DNA of 64,000 bases from Rhabditoides inermis. Its lineage: Eukaryota; Nematoda; Chromadorea; Rhabditida; Rhabditidae. Location: positions 62,001-126,000 of the forward strand of contig CAWZYM010000422.1 of assembly GCA_963966185.1 (NCBI GenBank), written 5' to 3'. The position numbers and the translations under genes are program-made. The notes beneath the pieces are model-generated. The model saw only the letters and a list, made by a program, of their open reading frames with translations, searched no databases and had not been told where the DNA came from. Within the stretch, counting starts at the first letter, position 1; each line of letters begins with the position of its first letter. Below, piece by piece: positions 28,901 through 40,687 of the stretch.

Positions 28901-31900
28901 TAACATACGGACCGCTTTAGCAGGAAAATGATTTCTTGAGATTATATTGCTTGCAGGAGGGTAAAACACAATGATTTCGATGTAGTGGGGTTATGGCTTT
29001 CTCATATTTCGAATCGGAGTGTAGCCGTATAGCGTATAGGAGTCATGTCCACCTGTAATAACATACGGACCGCTTCAGCAGGAAAATGATTTCTTAAGAT
29101 AATATCGCTTGCAGGAGGGTAAAACACATTGATTTCGATCTAGTGAGGTCATGGCTTTCTCATATTTCGAATCGGAGTGTAGTCGTATAGCGTATAGGAG
29201 TCATGTCCACCTGTAATAACATACGGACCGCTTTAGCAGGAAAATGATTTCTTAAGATAATATCGCTTGCAGGAGGGTAAAACACATTGATTTCAATGTA
29301 GTGGGGTCATGGCTTTCTCATATTTCGAATCGGAGTGTAGTCGTATAGCGTATAGCTATAGGAGTCATGTGAACCTGTAATAACATACTGACCGCTTCAG
29401 CAGGAAAATGATTTCTTAAGATAATATCGCTTGCAGGAGGGTGAATCACATTGATTTCGATCTAGTGAGGTCATGGCTTTCTCATATTTCGAATCGGAGT
29501 GTAGTCGTTTAGCGTATAGGAGTCATGTCCACCTGTAATAACATACGGACCGCTTTAGCAGGAAAATGATTTCTTAAGATAATATCGCTTGCAGGAGGGT
29601 AAAACACATCGATTTCGATGTAGTGGGGTCATGGCTTTCTCATATTTCGAATCGGAGTGTAGTCGTATAGCGTATAGGAGTCATGTCCACCTGTAATAAC
29701 ATACGGACCGCTTTAGCAAGAAAATGAGTTCTTTAAAAAATATCGCTTGCAGAAGGGTGAAACACATTAATTTCGATCTAGTGAGGTCATGGCTTTCTCA
29801 TATTTCGAAACGGAGTGTAGTCGTATAGCGTATAGGAGTCATGTCCACCTGTAATAACATACGGACCGCTTTAGCAGGAAAATGATTTCTTTAAAAAATA
29901 TCGCTTGCAGGAGGGTGAAACACATTGATTTCGATCTAGTGAGGTCATGGCTTTCTCATATTTCGAATCGGAGTGTAGTCGTATAGCGTATAGGAGTCAT
30001 GTCCACCTGTAATAACATACGGACCGCTTTAGCAGGAAAATGATTTCTTAAGATAATATCGCTTGCAGGAGGGTAAAACACATTGATTTCGATGTAGTGG
30101 GGTCATGGCTTTCTCATATTTCGAATCGGAGTGTAGTCGTATAGCGTATAGGAGTCATGTCCACCTGTAATAACATACGGACCGCTTTAGCAGGAAAATG
30201 ATTTCTTTAAAAAATATCGCTTGCAGAAGGGTGAAACACATTAATTTCGATCTAGTGAGGTCATGGCTTTCTCATATTTCGAATCGGAGTGTAGTCGTAT
30301 AGCGTATAGGAGTCATGTCCACCTGTAATAACATACGGACCGTTTTAGCAGGAAAATGATTTCTTAAGATAATATCGCTTGCAGGAGGGTAAAACACATT
30401 GATTTCGATGTAGTGGGGTCATGCCTCTCTCATATTTCGAATCGGAGTGTAGTCGTATAGCGTATAGGAGTCATGTCCACCTGTAATAACATACGGACCG
30501 CTTTAGCAGGAAAATGATTTCTTGAGATTATATTGCTTGCAGGAGGGTAAAACACAATGATTTCGATGTAGTGGGGTTATGGCTTTCTCATATTTCGAAT
30601 CGGAGTGTAGTCGTATAGCGTATAGGAGTCATGTCCACCTGTAATAACATACGGACCGCTTTAGCAGGAAAATGATTTCTTGAGATTATATTGCTTGCAG
30701 GAGGGTAAAACACATTGATTTCGATCTAGTGAGGTCATGGCTTTCTCATATTTCGAATCGGAGTGTAGTCGTATAGCGTATAGGAGTCATGTCCACCTGT
30801 AATAACATACGGACCGCTTTAGCAGGAAAATGATTTCTTAAGATAATATCGCTTGCAGGAGGGTAAAACACATTGATTTCGATGTAGTGGGGTCATGGCT
30901 TTCTCATATTTCGAATCGGAGTGTAGTCGTATAGCGTATAGGAATAGGAGTCATGTGAACCTGTAATAACATACTGACCGCTTCAGCAGGAAAATGATTT
31001 CTTAAGATAATATCGCTTGCAGGAGGGTGAATCACATTGATTTCGATCTAGTGAGGTCATGGCTTTCTCATATTTCGAATCGGAGTGTAGTCGTTTAGCG
31101 TATAGGAGTCATGTCCACCTGTAATAACATACGGACCGCTTCAGCAGGAAAATGATTTCTTAAGATAATATCGCTTGCAGGAGGGTAAAACACATCGATT
31201 TCGATGTAGTGGGGTCATGGCTTTCTCATATTTCGAATCGGAGTGTAGTCGTATAGCGTATAGGAGTCATGTCCACCTGTAATAACATACGGACCGCTTT
31301 AGCAAGAAAATGAGTTCTTTAAAAAATATCGCTTGCAGAAGGGTGAAACACATTAATTTCGATCTAGTGAGGTCATGGCTTTCTCATATTTCGAAACGGA
31401 GTGTAGTCGTATAGCGTATAGGAGTCATGTCCCCCTGTAATAACATACGGACCGCTTTAGCAGGAAAATGATTTCTTAAGATACTATCGCTTGCAGGAGA
31501 GTAAAACACATTGATTTCGATCTAGTGAAGTCATGGCTTTCTCATATTTCGAATCGGAGTGTAGTCGTATAGCGTATAGGAGTCATGTGAACCTGTAATA
31601 ACATACTGACCGCTTCAGCAGGAAAATGATTTCTCAAGATAATATCGCTTGCAGAAGGGTAAAACTTATTGATTTCGGTCTAGTGGGGTCATGGCTTTCT
31701 CATATTTCGAATCGGAGTGTAGTCGTATAGCGTATAGGAGTCATGTGAACCTGTAGTAACATACGGACCGCTTCAGCAGGAAAATGATTTCTTAAGATAA
31801 TATCGCTTGCAGGAGGGTGAATCACATTGATTTCGATCTAGTGAGGTCATGGCTTTCTCATATTTCGAATCGGAGTGTATTCTTATAGCGTATAGGAGTC

Positions 31901-34140
31901 ATGTCTACCTGTAATAACATACGGACCGCTTTAGCAGGAAAATGAATTCTTTAAAAAATATCGCTTGCAGGAGGGTGAAACACATTGATTTCGATCTAGT
32001 GAGGTCATGGCTTTCTCATATTTCGAATCGGAGTGTAGTCGTATAGCGTATAGGAGTCATGTCCACCTGTAATAACATACGGACCGCTTTAGCAGGAAAA
32101 TGATTTCTTAAGATAATATCGCTTGCAGGAGGGTAAAACACATTGATTTCGATGTAGTGGGGTCATGGCTTTCTCATATTTCGAATCGGAGTGTAGTCGT
32201 ATAGCGTATAGGAGTCATGTCCACCTGTAATAACATACGGACCGCTTTAGCAGAAAAATGATTTCGTAAGATAATATCGCTTGCAGGAGAGTAAAACACA
32301 TTGATTTCGATGTAGTGGGGTGGGGGTCATGGCTCTCTCATATTTCGAATCGGAGTGTAGTCGTATAGCGTATAGGAGTCATGTGAACCTGTAATAACAT
32401 ACGGACCGCTTCAGCAGGAAAATGATTTCTTAAGATAATATTGCTTGCAGGAGGGTGAAACACATTGATTTCGATCTAGTGAGGTCATGGCTTTCTCATA
32501 TTTCGAATCGGAGTGTAGTCGTATAGCGTATAGGAGTCATGTCCACCTGTAATAACATACGGACCGCTTTAGCAGGAAAATGATTTCTTAAGATAATATC
32601 GCTTGCAGGAGGGTAAAACACATTGATTTCGATCTAGTGGGGTCATGGCTTTCTCATATTTCGAATCGGAGTGTAGTCGTATAGCGTATAGGAGTCATGT
32701 CCACCTGTAATAACATACGGACCGCTTCAGCAGGAAAATGATTTCTTAAGATAATATCGCTTGCAGGAGGGTAAAACACATTAATTTCGATCTAGTGGGG
32801 TCATGGCTTTCTCATATTTCGAATCGGAGTGTAGTCGTATAGCGTATAGGAGTCATGTGAACCTGTAATAACATACGGACCGCTTCAGCAGGAAAATGAT
32901 TTCTTAAGATAATATCGCTTGCAGGAGGGTGAAACACATTGATTTCGATCTAGTGAGGTCATGGCTTTCTCATATTTCGAATCGGAGTGTAGTCGTATAG
33001 CGTATAGGAGTCATGTACACCTGTAATAACATACGGACCGTTTTAGCAGGAAAATGATTTCTTAAGATAATATCGCTTGCAGGAGGGTAAAACACATTGA
33101 TTTCGATGTAGTGGGGTCATGGCTTTCTCATATTTCGAATCGGAGTGTAGTCGTATAGCGTATAGGAGTCATGTCCACCTGTAATAACATACGGACCGCT
33201 TTAGCAAGAAAATGATTTCTTTAAAAAAATATCGCTTGCAGAAGGGTGAAACACATTAATTTCGATCTAGTGGGGTCATGGCTTTCTCATATTTCGAATC
33301 GGAGTGTAGTCGTATAGCGTATAGGAGTCATGTGAACCTGTAATAACATACGGACCGCTTCAGCAGGAAAATGATTTCTTAAGATAATATCGCTTGCAGG
33401 AGGGTGAAACACATTGATTTCGATCTAGTGAGGTCATGGCTTTCTCAAATTTCGAATCGGAGTGTAGTCGTATAGCGTATAGGAGTCATGTCCACCTGTA
33501 ATAACAAACGGACCGCTTTAGCAGGAAAATGATTTCTTAAGATAATATCGCTTGCAGGAGGGTAAAACACATTGATTTCGATGTAGTGGGGTCATGGCTT
33601 TCTCATATTTCGAATCGGAGTGTAGTCGTATAGCGTATAGGAGTCATGTCCACCTGTAATAACATACGGACCGCTTCAGCAGGAAAATGATTTCTTAAGA
33701 TAATATCGCTTGCAGGAGGGTAAAACACATTAATTTCGATCTAGTGGGGTCATGGCTTTCTCATATTTCGAATCGGAGTGTAGTCGTATAGCGTATAGGA
33801 GTCATGTGAACCTGTAATAACATACGGACCGCTTCAGCAGGAAAATGATTTCTTAAGATAATATCGCTTGCAGGAGGGTAAAACACATTGATTTCGATGT
33901 AGTGGGGTCATGGCTTTCTCATATTTCGAATCGGAGTGTAGTCGTATAGCGTATAGGAGTCATGTCCACCTGTAATAACATACGGACCGCTTTAGCAGCA
34001 AAATGATTTCTTTAAAAAATATCGCTTGCAGAAGGGTGAAACACATTAATTTCGATCTAGTGAGGTCATGGCTTTCTCATATTTCGAATCGGAGTGTAGT
34101 CGTATAGCGTATAGGAGTCATGTCCACCTGTAATAACATA

Positions 34141-34865
34141 ATAATAATAATAATGGTTTATCCATAGGCGCAGACAAAACACGAAATACAAACTGGTGCA
34201 GAATGTACAAAGGTTGTTTTTAGTCCCCGGATGGGTCCTTGGAGGGTATTGCTCCCTATAGCAAAGCCTCATCCGGTGGGTAGCATCTTTCGAGAATCTT
34301 CTTCCTTCTTCCATATAGAGTATGCGGCCTTGATTCGTCTTCGAACGCGTGAGCCATATGGACCACGTTCCCTCTAACGTCGAACGTTCTCGAACTTCTC
34401 TCGACCATTTGCATACTTGCTTACGGTTGATCCATTCGTCATCATCACGTTGCGAAATCCAAGAAATCCGTGAGTTACCCACTAGTGCACTCCCAACAGG
34501 CTTATTCGGCTCCTCCTTATCGTCTCACAGTTAACGGCTCCGGACATCGATCGATAACAGTGACGTACTTCTCTTCCGGTCGCGGGTGCCGCCGTAGCTC
34601 TTCAATTCGTATTCGCTTCGTACCTTCTTTTCCTCCAATCGAGAATCCGCACTACGCCCTACTAGTGCACTCCCAACAGGCTTAATCGGCGTCGCCTTAT
34701 CGTCTCACAGTGAACGGCCTCAATTCGAGAATCAGTTGATACTCCACAGAAACTCATCTCCGAGCGGCGGCGGCGGTGACTTTCATTGTCGTCGGGTGGT
34801 CATTCGAGGGAGCGCGGGAAGGGGCGACCGCTCGCGGGGACGGGAAAATGAGAAGCTATACGACT
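34141..34865. mobile_element. 725-bp non-satellite insertion inside the array
   Basis: This unrelated sequence interrupts one monomer between ...GTAATAACATA and ACATACGGACC. The 5 bases ACATA occur on both sides (34136-34140 and 34866-34870) and no satellite sequence is lost. That is the pattern expected of an insertion with a 5-bp target duplication. The left end is an (ATA)n run, which in minus orientation would be a simple-repeat tail at a 3' end, as in some 5'-truncated non-LTR retrotransposons. A 138-codon open frame (34066-34482, minus) crosses the left part but has no motif I recognise, and its end is satellite. The last 14 bases before the right flank also match the satellite in reverse, so a rearrangement junction is an alternative. 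The family is unknown. Confidence 0.5.
34480..34714 (+). repeat. Direct repeat inside the insertion, 183-bp offset
   Basis: Two copies of a segment of about 50 bp, at 34480-34531 and 34663-34714, share ACTAGTGCACTCCCAACAGG and then CCTTATCGTCTCACAGT, with a few mismatches between them. The offset is 183 bp. The copies sit only in the non-satellite insert, so it has an internal tandem structure of its own. Confidence 0.8.
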
Positions 34866-37800
34866 ACATACGGACCGCTTTAGCAGGAAAATGATTTCAT
34901 AAGATAATATCGCTTGCAGGAGGGTAAAACACATTGATTTCGATGTAGTGGGGTCATGGCTCTCTCATATTTCGAATCGGAGTGTAGTCGTATAGCGTAT
35001 AGGAGTCATGTCCACCTGTAATAACATACGGACCGCTTTAGCAGGAAAATGATTTCTTAAGATAATATCGCTTGCAGGAGGGTGAAACACATTAATTTCG
35101 ATGTAGTGGGATCATGGCTTTCTCATATTTCGAATCGGAGTGTAGTCGTATAGCGTATAGGAGTCATGTCCACCTGTAATAACATACGGACCGCTTCAGC
35201 AGGAAAATGATTTCTTAAGATAATATCGCTTGCAGGAGGGTGAAACACATTGATTTCGATCTAGTGAAGTCATGGCTTTCTCATATTTCGAATCGGAGTG
35301 TAGTCGTATAGCGTATAGGAGTCATGTGAACCTGTAATAACATACGGACCGCTTCAGCAGGAAAATGATTTCTTAAGATAATATCGCTTGCAGGAGGGTG
35401 AAACACATTGATTTCGATGTAGTGGGGTCATGGCTTTCTCATATTTCGAATCGGAGTGTAGTCGTATAGCGTATAGGAGTCATGTCCACCTGTAATAACA
35501 TACGGACCGCTTTAGCAGAAAATGATTTCTTTAAAAAATAACGCTTGCAGGAGGGTGAAACACATTGATTTCGATCTAGTGAGGTCATGGCTTTCTCATA
35601 TTTCGAATCGGAGTGTAGTCGTATAGCGTATAGGAGTCATGTCCACCTGTAAAACCATACGGACCGCTTTAGCAGGAAAATGATTTCTTAAGATAATATC
35701 GCTTGCAGGAGGGTAAAACACATTGATTTCGATGTAGTGGGGTCATGGCTTTCTCATATTTCGAATCGGAGTGTAGTCGTATAGCGTATAGGAGTCATGT
35801 CCACCTGTAATAACATACGGACCGCTTCAGCAGGAAAATGATTTCTTAAGATAATATCGCCTGCAGGAGGGTGTAACACATTGATTTCGATCTAGTGAGG
35901 TCATGGCTTTCTCATATTTCGAATCGGAGTGTAGTCGTATAGCGTATAGGAGTCATGTCCACCTGTAATAACATACGGACCGCTTCAGCAGGAAAATGAT
36001 TTCTTAAGATAATATCGCTTGCAGGAGGGTGAAACACATTGATCTCGATCTAGTGAGGTCATGGCTTTCTCATATTTCGAATCGGAGTGTAGTCGTATAG
36101 CGTATAGGAGTCATGTGAACCTGTAATAACATACGGACCGCTTCAGCAGGAAAATGATTTCTTAAGATAATATCGCTTGCAGGAGGGTGAAACACATTGA
36201 TCTCGATCTAGTGAGGTCATGGCTTTCTCATATTTCGAATCGGAGTGTAGTCGTATAGCGTATAGGAGTCATGTGAACCTGTAATAACATACGGACCGCT
36301 TCAGCAGGAAAATGATTTCTTAAGATAATATCGCTTGCAGGAGGGTGAAACACATTGATCTCGATCTAGTGAGGTCATGGCTTTCTCATATTTCGAATCG
36401 GAGTGTAGTCGTATAGCGTAAAGGAGTCATGTGAACCTGTAATAACATACGGACCGCTTCAGCAGGAAAATGAATTCTTAAGATAATATCGCTTGCAGGA
36501 GGGTAAAACACAGTGATTTCGATGTAGTGGGGTCATGGCTTTCTCATATTTCGAATCAGAGTGTAGTCGTATAGCGTATAGGAGTCATGTCCACCTGTAA
36601 TAACATACGGACCGCTTTAGCAAGAAAATGATTTCTTTAAAAAAAATATCGCTTGCAGAAGGGTGAAACACATTAATTTTGATCTAGTGAGGTCATGGCT
36701 TTCTCATATTTCGAATCGGAGTGTAGTCGTATAGCGTATAGGAGTCATGTCCACCTGTAATAACATACGGACCGCTTTAGCATGAAAATGATTTCTTAAG
36801 ATACTATCGCTTGCAGGAGGGTAAAGCACATCGATTTCGATGTAGTGGGGTCATGGCTTTCTCATATTTCGAATCAGAGTGTAGTCGTATAGCGTATAGG
36901 AGTCATGTCCACCTGTAATAACATACAGACCGCTTTAGCAGGAAAATGATTTCTTAAGATAATATCGCCTGCAGGAGGGTGAAACACATTGATTTCGATC
37001 TAGTGAGGTCATGGCTTTCTCATATTTCGAATCGGAGTGTAGTCGTATAGCGTATAGGAGTCATGTGAACCTGTAATAACATACGGACCGCTTCAGCAGG
37101 AAAATGATTTCTTAAGATAATATCGCTTGCAGGAGGGTGAAACACATTGATCTCGATCTAGTGAGGTCATGGCTTTCTCATATTTCGAATCGGAGTGTAG
37201 TCGTATAGCGTATAGGAGTCATGTCCACCTGTAATAACATACGGACCGCTTTAGCAAGAAAATCATTTCTTTATAAAATATCGCTTGCAGAAGGGTGAAA
37301 CACATTAATTTCGATCTAGTGAGGTCATGGCTTTCTCATATTTCGAATCGGAGTGTAGTCGTATAGCGTATAGGAGTCATGTCCACCTGTAATAACATAC
37401 GGACCGCTTTAGCAGGAAAATGATATCTTAAGATACTATCGCTTTGCAGGAGGGTAAAACACATCGATTTCGATGTAGTGGGATCATGGCTTTCTCATAT
37501 TTCGAATCGGAGTGTAGTCGTATAGCGTATAGGAGTCATGTCCACCTGTAATAACATACGGACCGCTTTAGCAGGAAAATGATTTCTTAAGATAATATTG
37601 CTTGCAGGAGGGTGAATCACATTGATTTCGATCTAGTGAGGTCATCGCTTTCTCATATTTCGAATCGGAGTGTATTCTTATAGCGTATAGGAGTTATGTC
37701 CACCTGTAATAACATACGGACCGCTTTAGCAGGAAAATGATTTCTTTTAAAAAAATATCGCTTGCAGGAGGGTGAAACACATTGATTTCGATCTAGTGAG

Positions 37801-40659
37801 GTCATGGCTTTCTCATATTTCGAATCGGAGTGAAGTCGTATAGCGTATAGGAGTCATGTCCACCTGTAATAACATACGGACCGCTTTAGCAGGAAAAGGA
37901 TTTCTTAAGATAATATCGCTTGCAGGAGGGTAAAACACATTGATTTCGATGTAGTGGGATCATGGCTTTCTCATATTTCGAATCGGAGTGTAGTCGTATA
38001 GCGTATAGGAGTCATGTCCACCTGTAATAACATACGGACCGCTTTAGCAGGAAAATGAGTTCTTAAGATAATATTGCTTGCAGGAGGGTGAATCACATTG
38101 ATTTCGATCTAGTGAGGTCATGGCTTTCTCATATTTCGAATCGGAGTGTATTCTTATAGCGTATAGGAGTTATGTCCACCTGTAATAACATACGGACCGC
38201 TTTAGCAGGAAAATGATTTCTTTAAAAAATATCGCTTGCAGGAGGGTGAAACACATTGATTTCGATCTAGTGAGGTCATGGCTTTCTCATATTTCGAATC
38301 GGAGTGTAGTCGTATAGCGTATAGGAGTCATGTCCACCTGTAATAACATACGGACCGCTTTAGCAGGAAAAGGATTTCTTAAGATAATATCGCTTGCAGG
38401 AGGGTAAAACACATTGATTTCGATGTAGTGGGGTCATGGCTTTCTCATATTTCGAATCGGAGTGTAGTCGTATAGCGTATAGGAGTCATGTCCACCTGTA
38501 ATAACATACGGACCGCTTTAGCAGGAAAATGGTTTCTTAAGATAATATCGCCTGCAGGAGGGTGAAACACATTGATTTCGATCTAGTGAGGTCATGGCTT
38601 TCTCATATTTCGAATCGGAGTGTAGTCGTATAGCGTATAGGAGTCATGTGAACCTGTAATAACATACGGACCGCTTCAGCAGGAAAATGATTTCTTAAGA
38701 TAATATCGCTTGCAGGAGGGTGAAACACATTGATCTCGATCTAGTGAAGTCATGGCTTTCTCATATTTCGAATCGGAGTGTAGTCGTATAGCGTATAGGA
38801 GTCATGTGAACCTGTAATAACATACGGACCGCTTCAGCAGGAGAATAATATTGCTTGCAGGAGGGTGAAACACATTGATTTCGATGTAGTGGGGTCATGG
38901 CTTTCTCATATTTCGAATCGGAGTGTAGTCGTATAGCGTATAGGAGTCATGTCCACCTGTAATAACATACGGACCGCTTTAGCAGGAAAATGATTTCTTG
39001 AGATTATATTGCTTGCAGGAGGGTGAAACACATTGATTTCGATGTAGTGGGGTCATGGCTTTCTCATATTTCGAATCGGAGTGTAGTCGTATAGCGTATA
39101 GGAGTCATGTCCACCTGTAATAACATACGGACCGCTTTAGCAGGAAAATGATTTCTTAAGATACTATCGCTTGCAGGAGGGTAAAACACATCGATTTCGA
39201 TGTAGTGGGATCATGGCTTTCTCATATTTCGAATCGGAGTGTAGTCGTATAGCGTATAGGAGTCATGTGAACCTGTAATAACATACGGACCGCTTCAGCA
39301 GGAAAATGATTTCTTAAGATAATATCTCTTGCAGGAGGGTGAAACACATTGATCTCGATCTAGTGAGGTCATGGCTTTCTCATATTTCGAATCGGAGTGT
39401 AGTCGTATAGCGTATAGGAGTCATGTCCACCTGTAATAACATACGGACCGCTTTAGCAGGAAAATGATTTCTTAAGATAATATTGCCTGCAGGAGGGTGA
39501 AACACATTGATTTCGATCTAGTGAGGTCATGGCTTTCTCATATTTCAAATCGGAGTGTAGTCGTATAGCGTATAGGAGTCATGTGAACCTGTAACAACAT
39601 ACGGACCGCTTCAGCAGGAAAATGATTTCTTAAGATAATATCGCTTGCAGGAGGGTGAAACACATTGATCTCGATCTAGTGAGGTCATGGCTTTCTCATA
39701 TTTCGAATCGGAGTGTAATCGTATAGCGTGTAGGAGTCATGTCCACCTGTAATAACATACGGACCGCTTCAGCAGGAAAATCATTTCTTTATAAAATATC
39801 GCTTGCAGAAGGGTGAAACACATTAATTTCGATCTAGTGAGATCATGGCTTTCTCATATTTCGAATCGGAGTGTAGTCGTATAGCGTGTAGGAGTCATGT
39901 CCACCTGTAATAACAAACGGACCGCTTTAGCAGGAAAATGATTTCTTAAGATACTGTCGCTTGCAGGAGGGTAAAACACATCGATTTCGATGTAGTGGGA
40001 TCATGGCTTTCTCATATTTCGAATCGGAGTGTAGTCGTATAGCGTATAGGAGTCATGTCCACCTGTAATAACATACGGACTGCTTTAGCAGGAAAATGAT
40101 TTCTTAAGATAATATTGCTTGCAGGAGGGTGAAACACATTGATTTCGATCTAGTGAAGTCATGGCTTTCTCATATTTCGAATCGGAGTGTAGTCGATAGC
40201 GTATAGGAGTCATGTGAACCTGTAATAACATACTGACCGCTTCAGCAGGAAAATGATTTCTTAAGATAATATCGCTTGCAGTCGTATAGCGTATAGGAGT
40301 CATGTCCACCTGTAACAACATACGGAGGGTAAAACTTATTGATTTCGATGTAGTGGGGTCATGGCTTTCTCATATTTCGAATCGGAGTGTAGTCGTATAG
40401 CGTATAGGAGTCATGTCCACCTGTAATAACATACGGACCGCTTTAGCAGGAAAATGATTTCTTAAGATAATATCGCTTGCAGGAGAGTGAAACACATTGA
40501 TTTCGATCTAGTGAGGTCATGGCTTTCTCATATTTCGAATCGGAGTGTAGTCGTATAGCGTATAGGAGTCATGTCCACCTGTAATAACATACGGACCGCT
40601 TTAGCAGGAAAATGATTTCTTAAGATAATATCGCTTGCAGGAGGGTAAAACACATTGAT
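34866..40659 (+). repeat. Satellite array, forward orientation, continued
   Basis: This is the same 158-bp monomer in the same orientation, about 37 copies, resuming in register after the insertion. Variants with GTAACACATTG, GATCTCGATCTAG and AATCATTTCTTTATAAAA occur here and not further left, so this segment is a different higher-order subfamily. A rearranged monomer lies at 40180-40340: CTTGCAG is joined to TCGTATAGCGTATAGG, skipping much of a copy, and ACATACGG is joined to AGGGTAAAAC. It recurs near 46320-46470. Confidence 0.97.
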
Positions 40660-40687
40660 CCACTACATCGAAATCAATAAGTTTTAC
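40645..40687. repeat. Left inversion junction, hairpin-forming
   Basis: The arms GTAAAACACATTGAT (40645-40659) and ATCAATAAGTTTTAC (40673-40687) pair at 13 of 15 positions around a 13-base loop. This is where forward satellite meets reverse satellite. The short asymmetric loop is what remains of the joined monomers. Confidence 0.85.

Larger units (their letters stand above)
1..34140 (+). repeat. Satellite array, forward orientation, ~158-bp monomer
   Basis: About 216 head-to-tail copies of a roughly 157-158-bp monomer. Landmarks in order within each copy are TCGTATAGCGTATAGGAGTC, CACCTGTAATAACATACGGA, CCGCTTTAGCAGG, either TTCTTAAGATA or TTCTTTAAAAAATA, TATCGCTTGCAG, ATTGATTTCGAT, CATGGCTTTCTCATATTTCG and AATCGGAGTG. 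The first copies start at 1, 158 and 316, which sets the period. Copies differ by recurrent diagnostic variants: gtCCAcc or gtGAAcc, TAGTCG or TATTCT, TAGCG or TACCG, CACATTGA or CTTATTGA, AGGAGGG or AGAAGGG. These variants recur in fixed order and define higher-order blocks. Small local slips occur near 2916 (a ~52-bp partial duplication), 7806, 20369, 29350 and 30945. No gene is seen, and open frames in the array are only copies of the monomer. The array runs off the left edge, so its true length is unknown. Confidence 0.98.

Noticed and set aside
34066..34482. 138-codon minus-strand frame over the insertion
   Set aside because: Its C-terminal part is satellite and an (ATT)n tract, and I see no reverse-transcriptase, transposase or zinc-finger motif. 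A decayed element remains possible, but a gene call is not supported.
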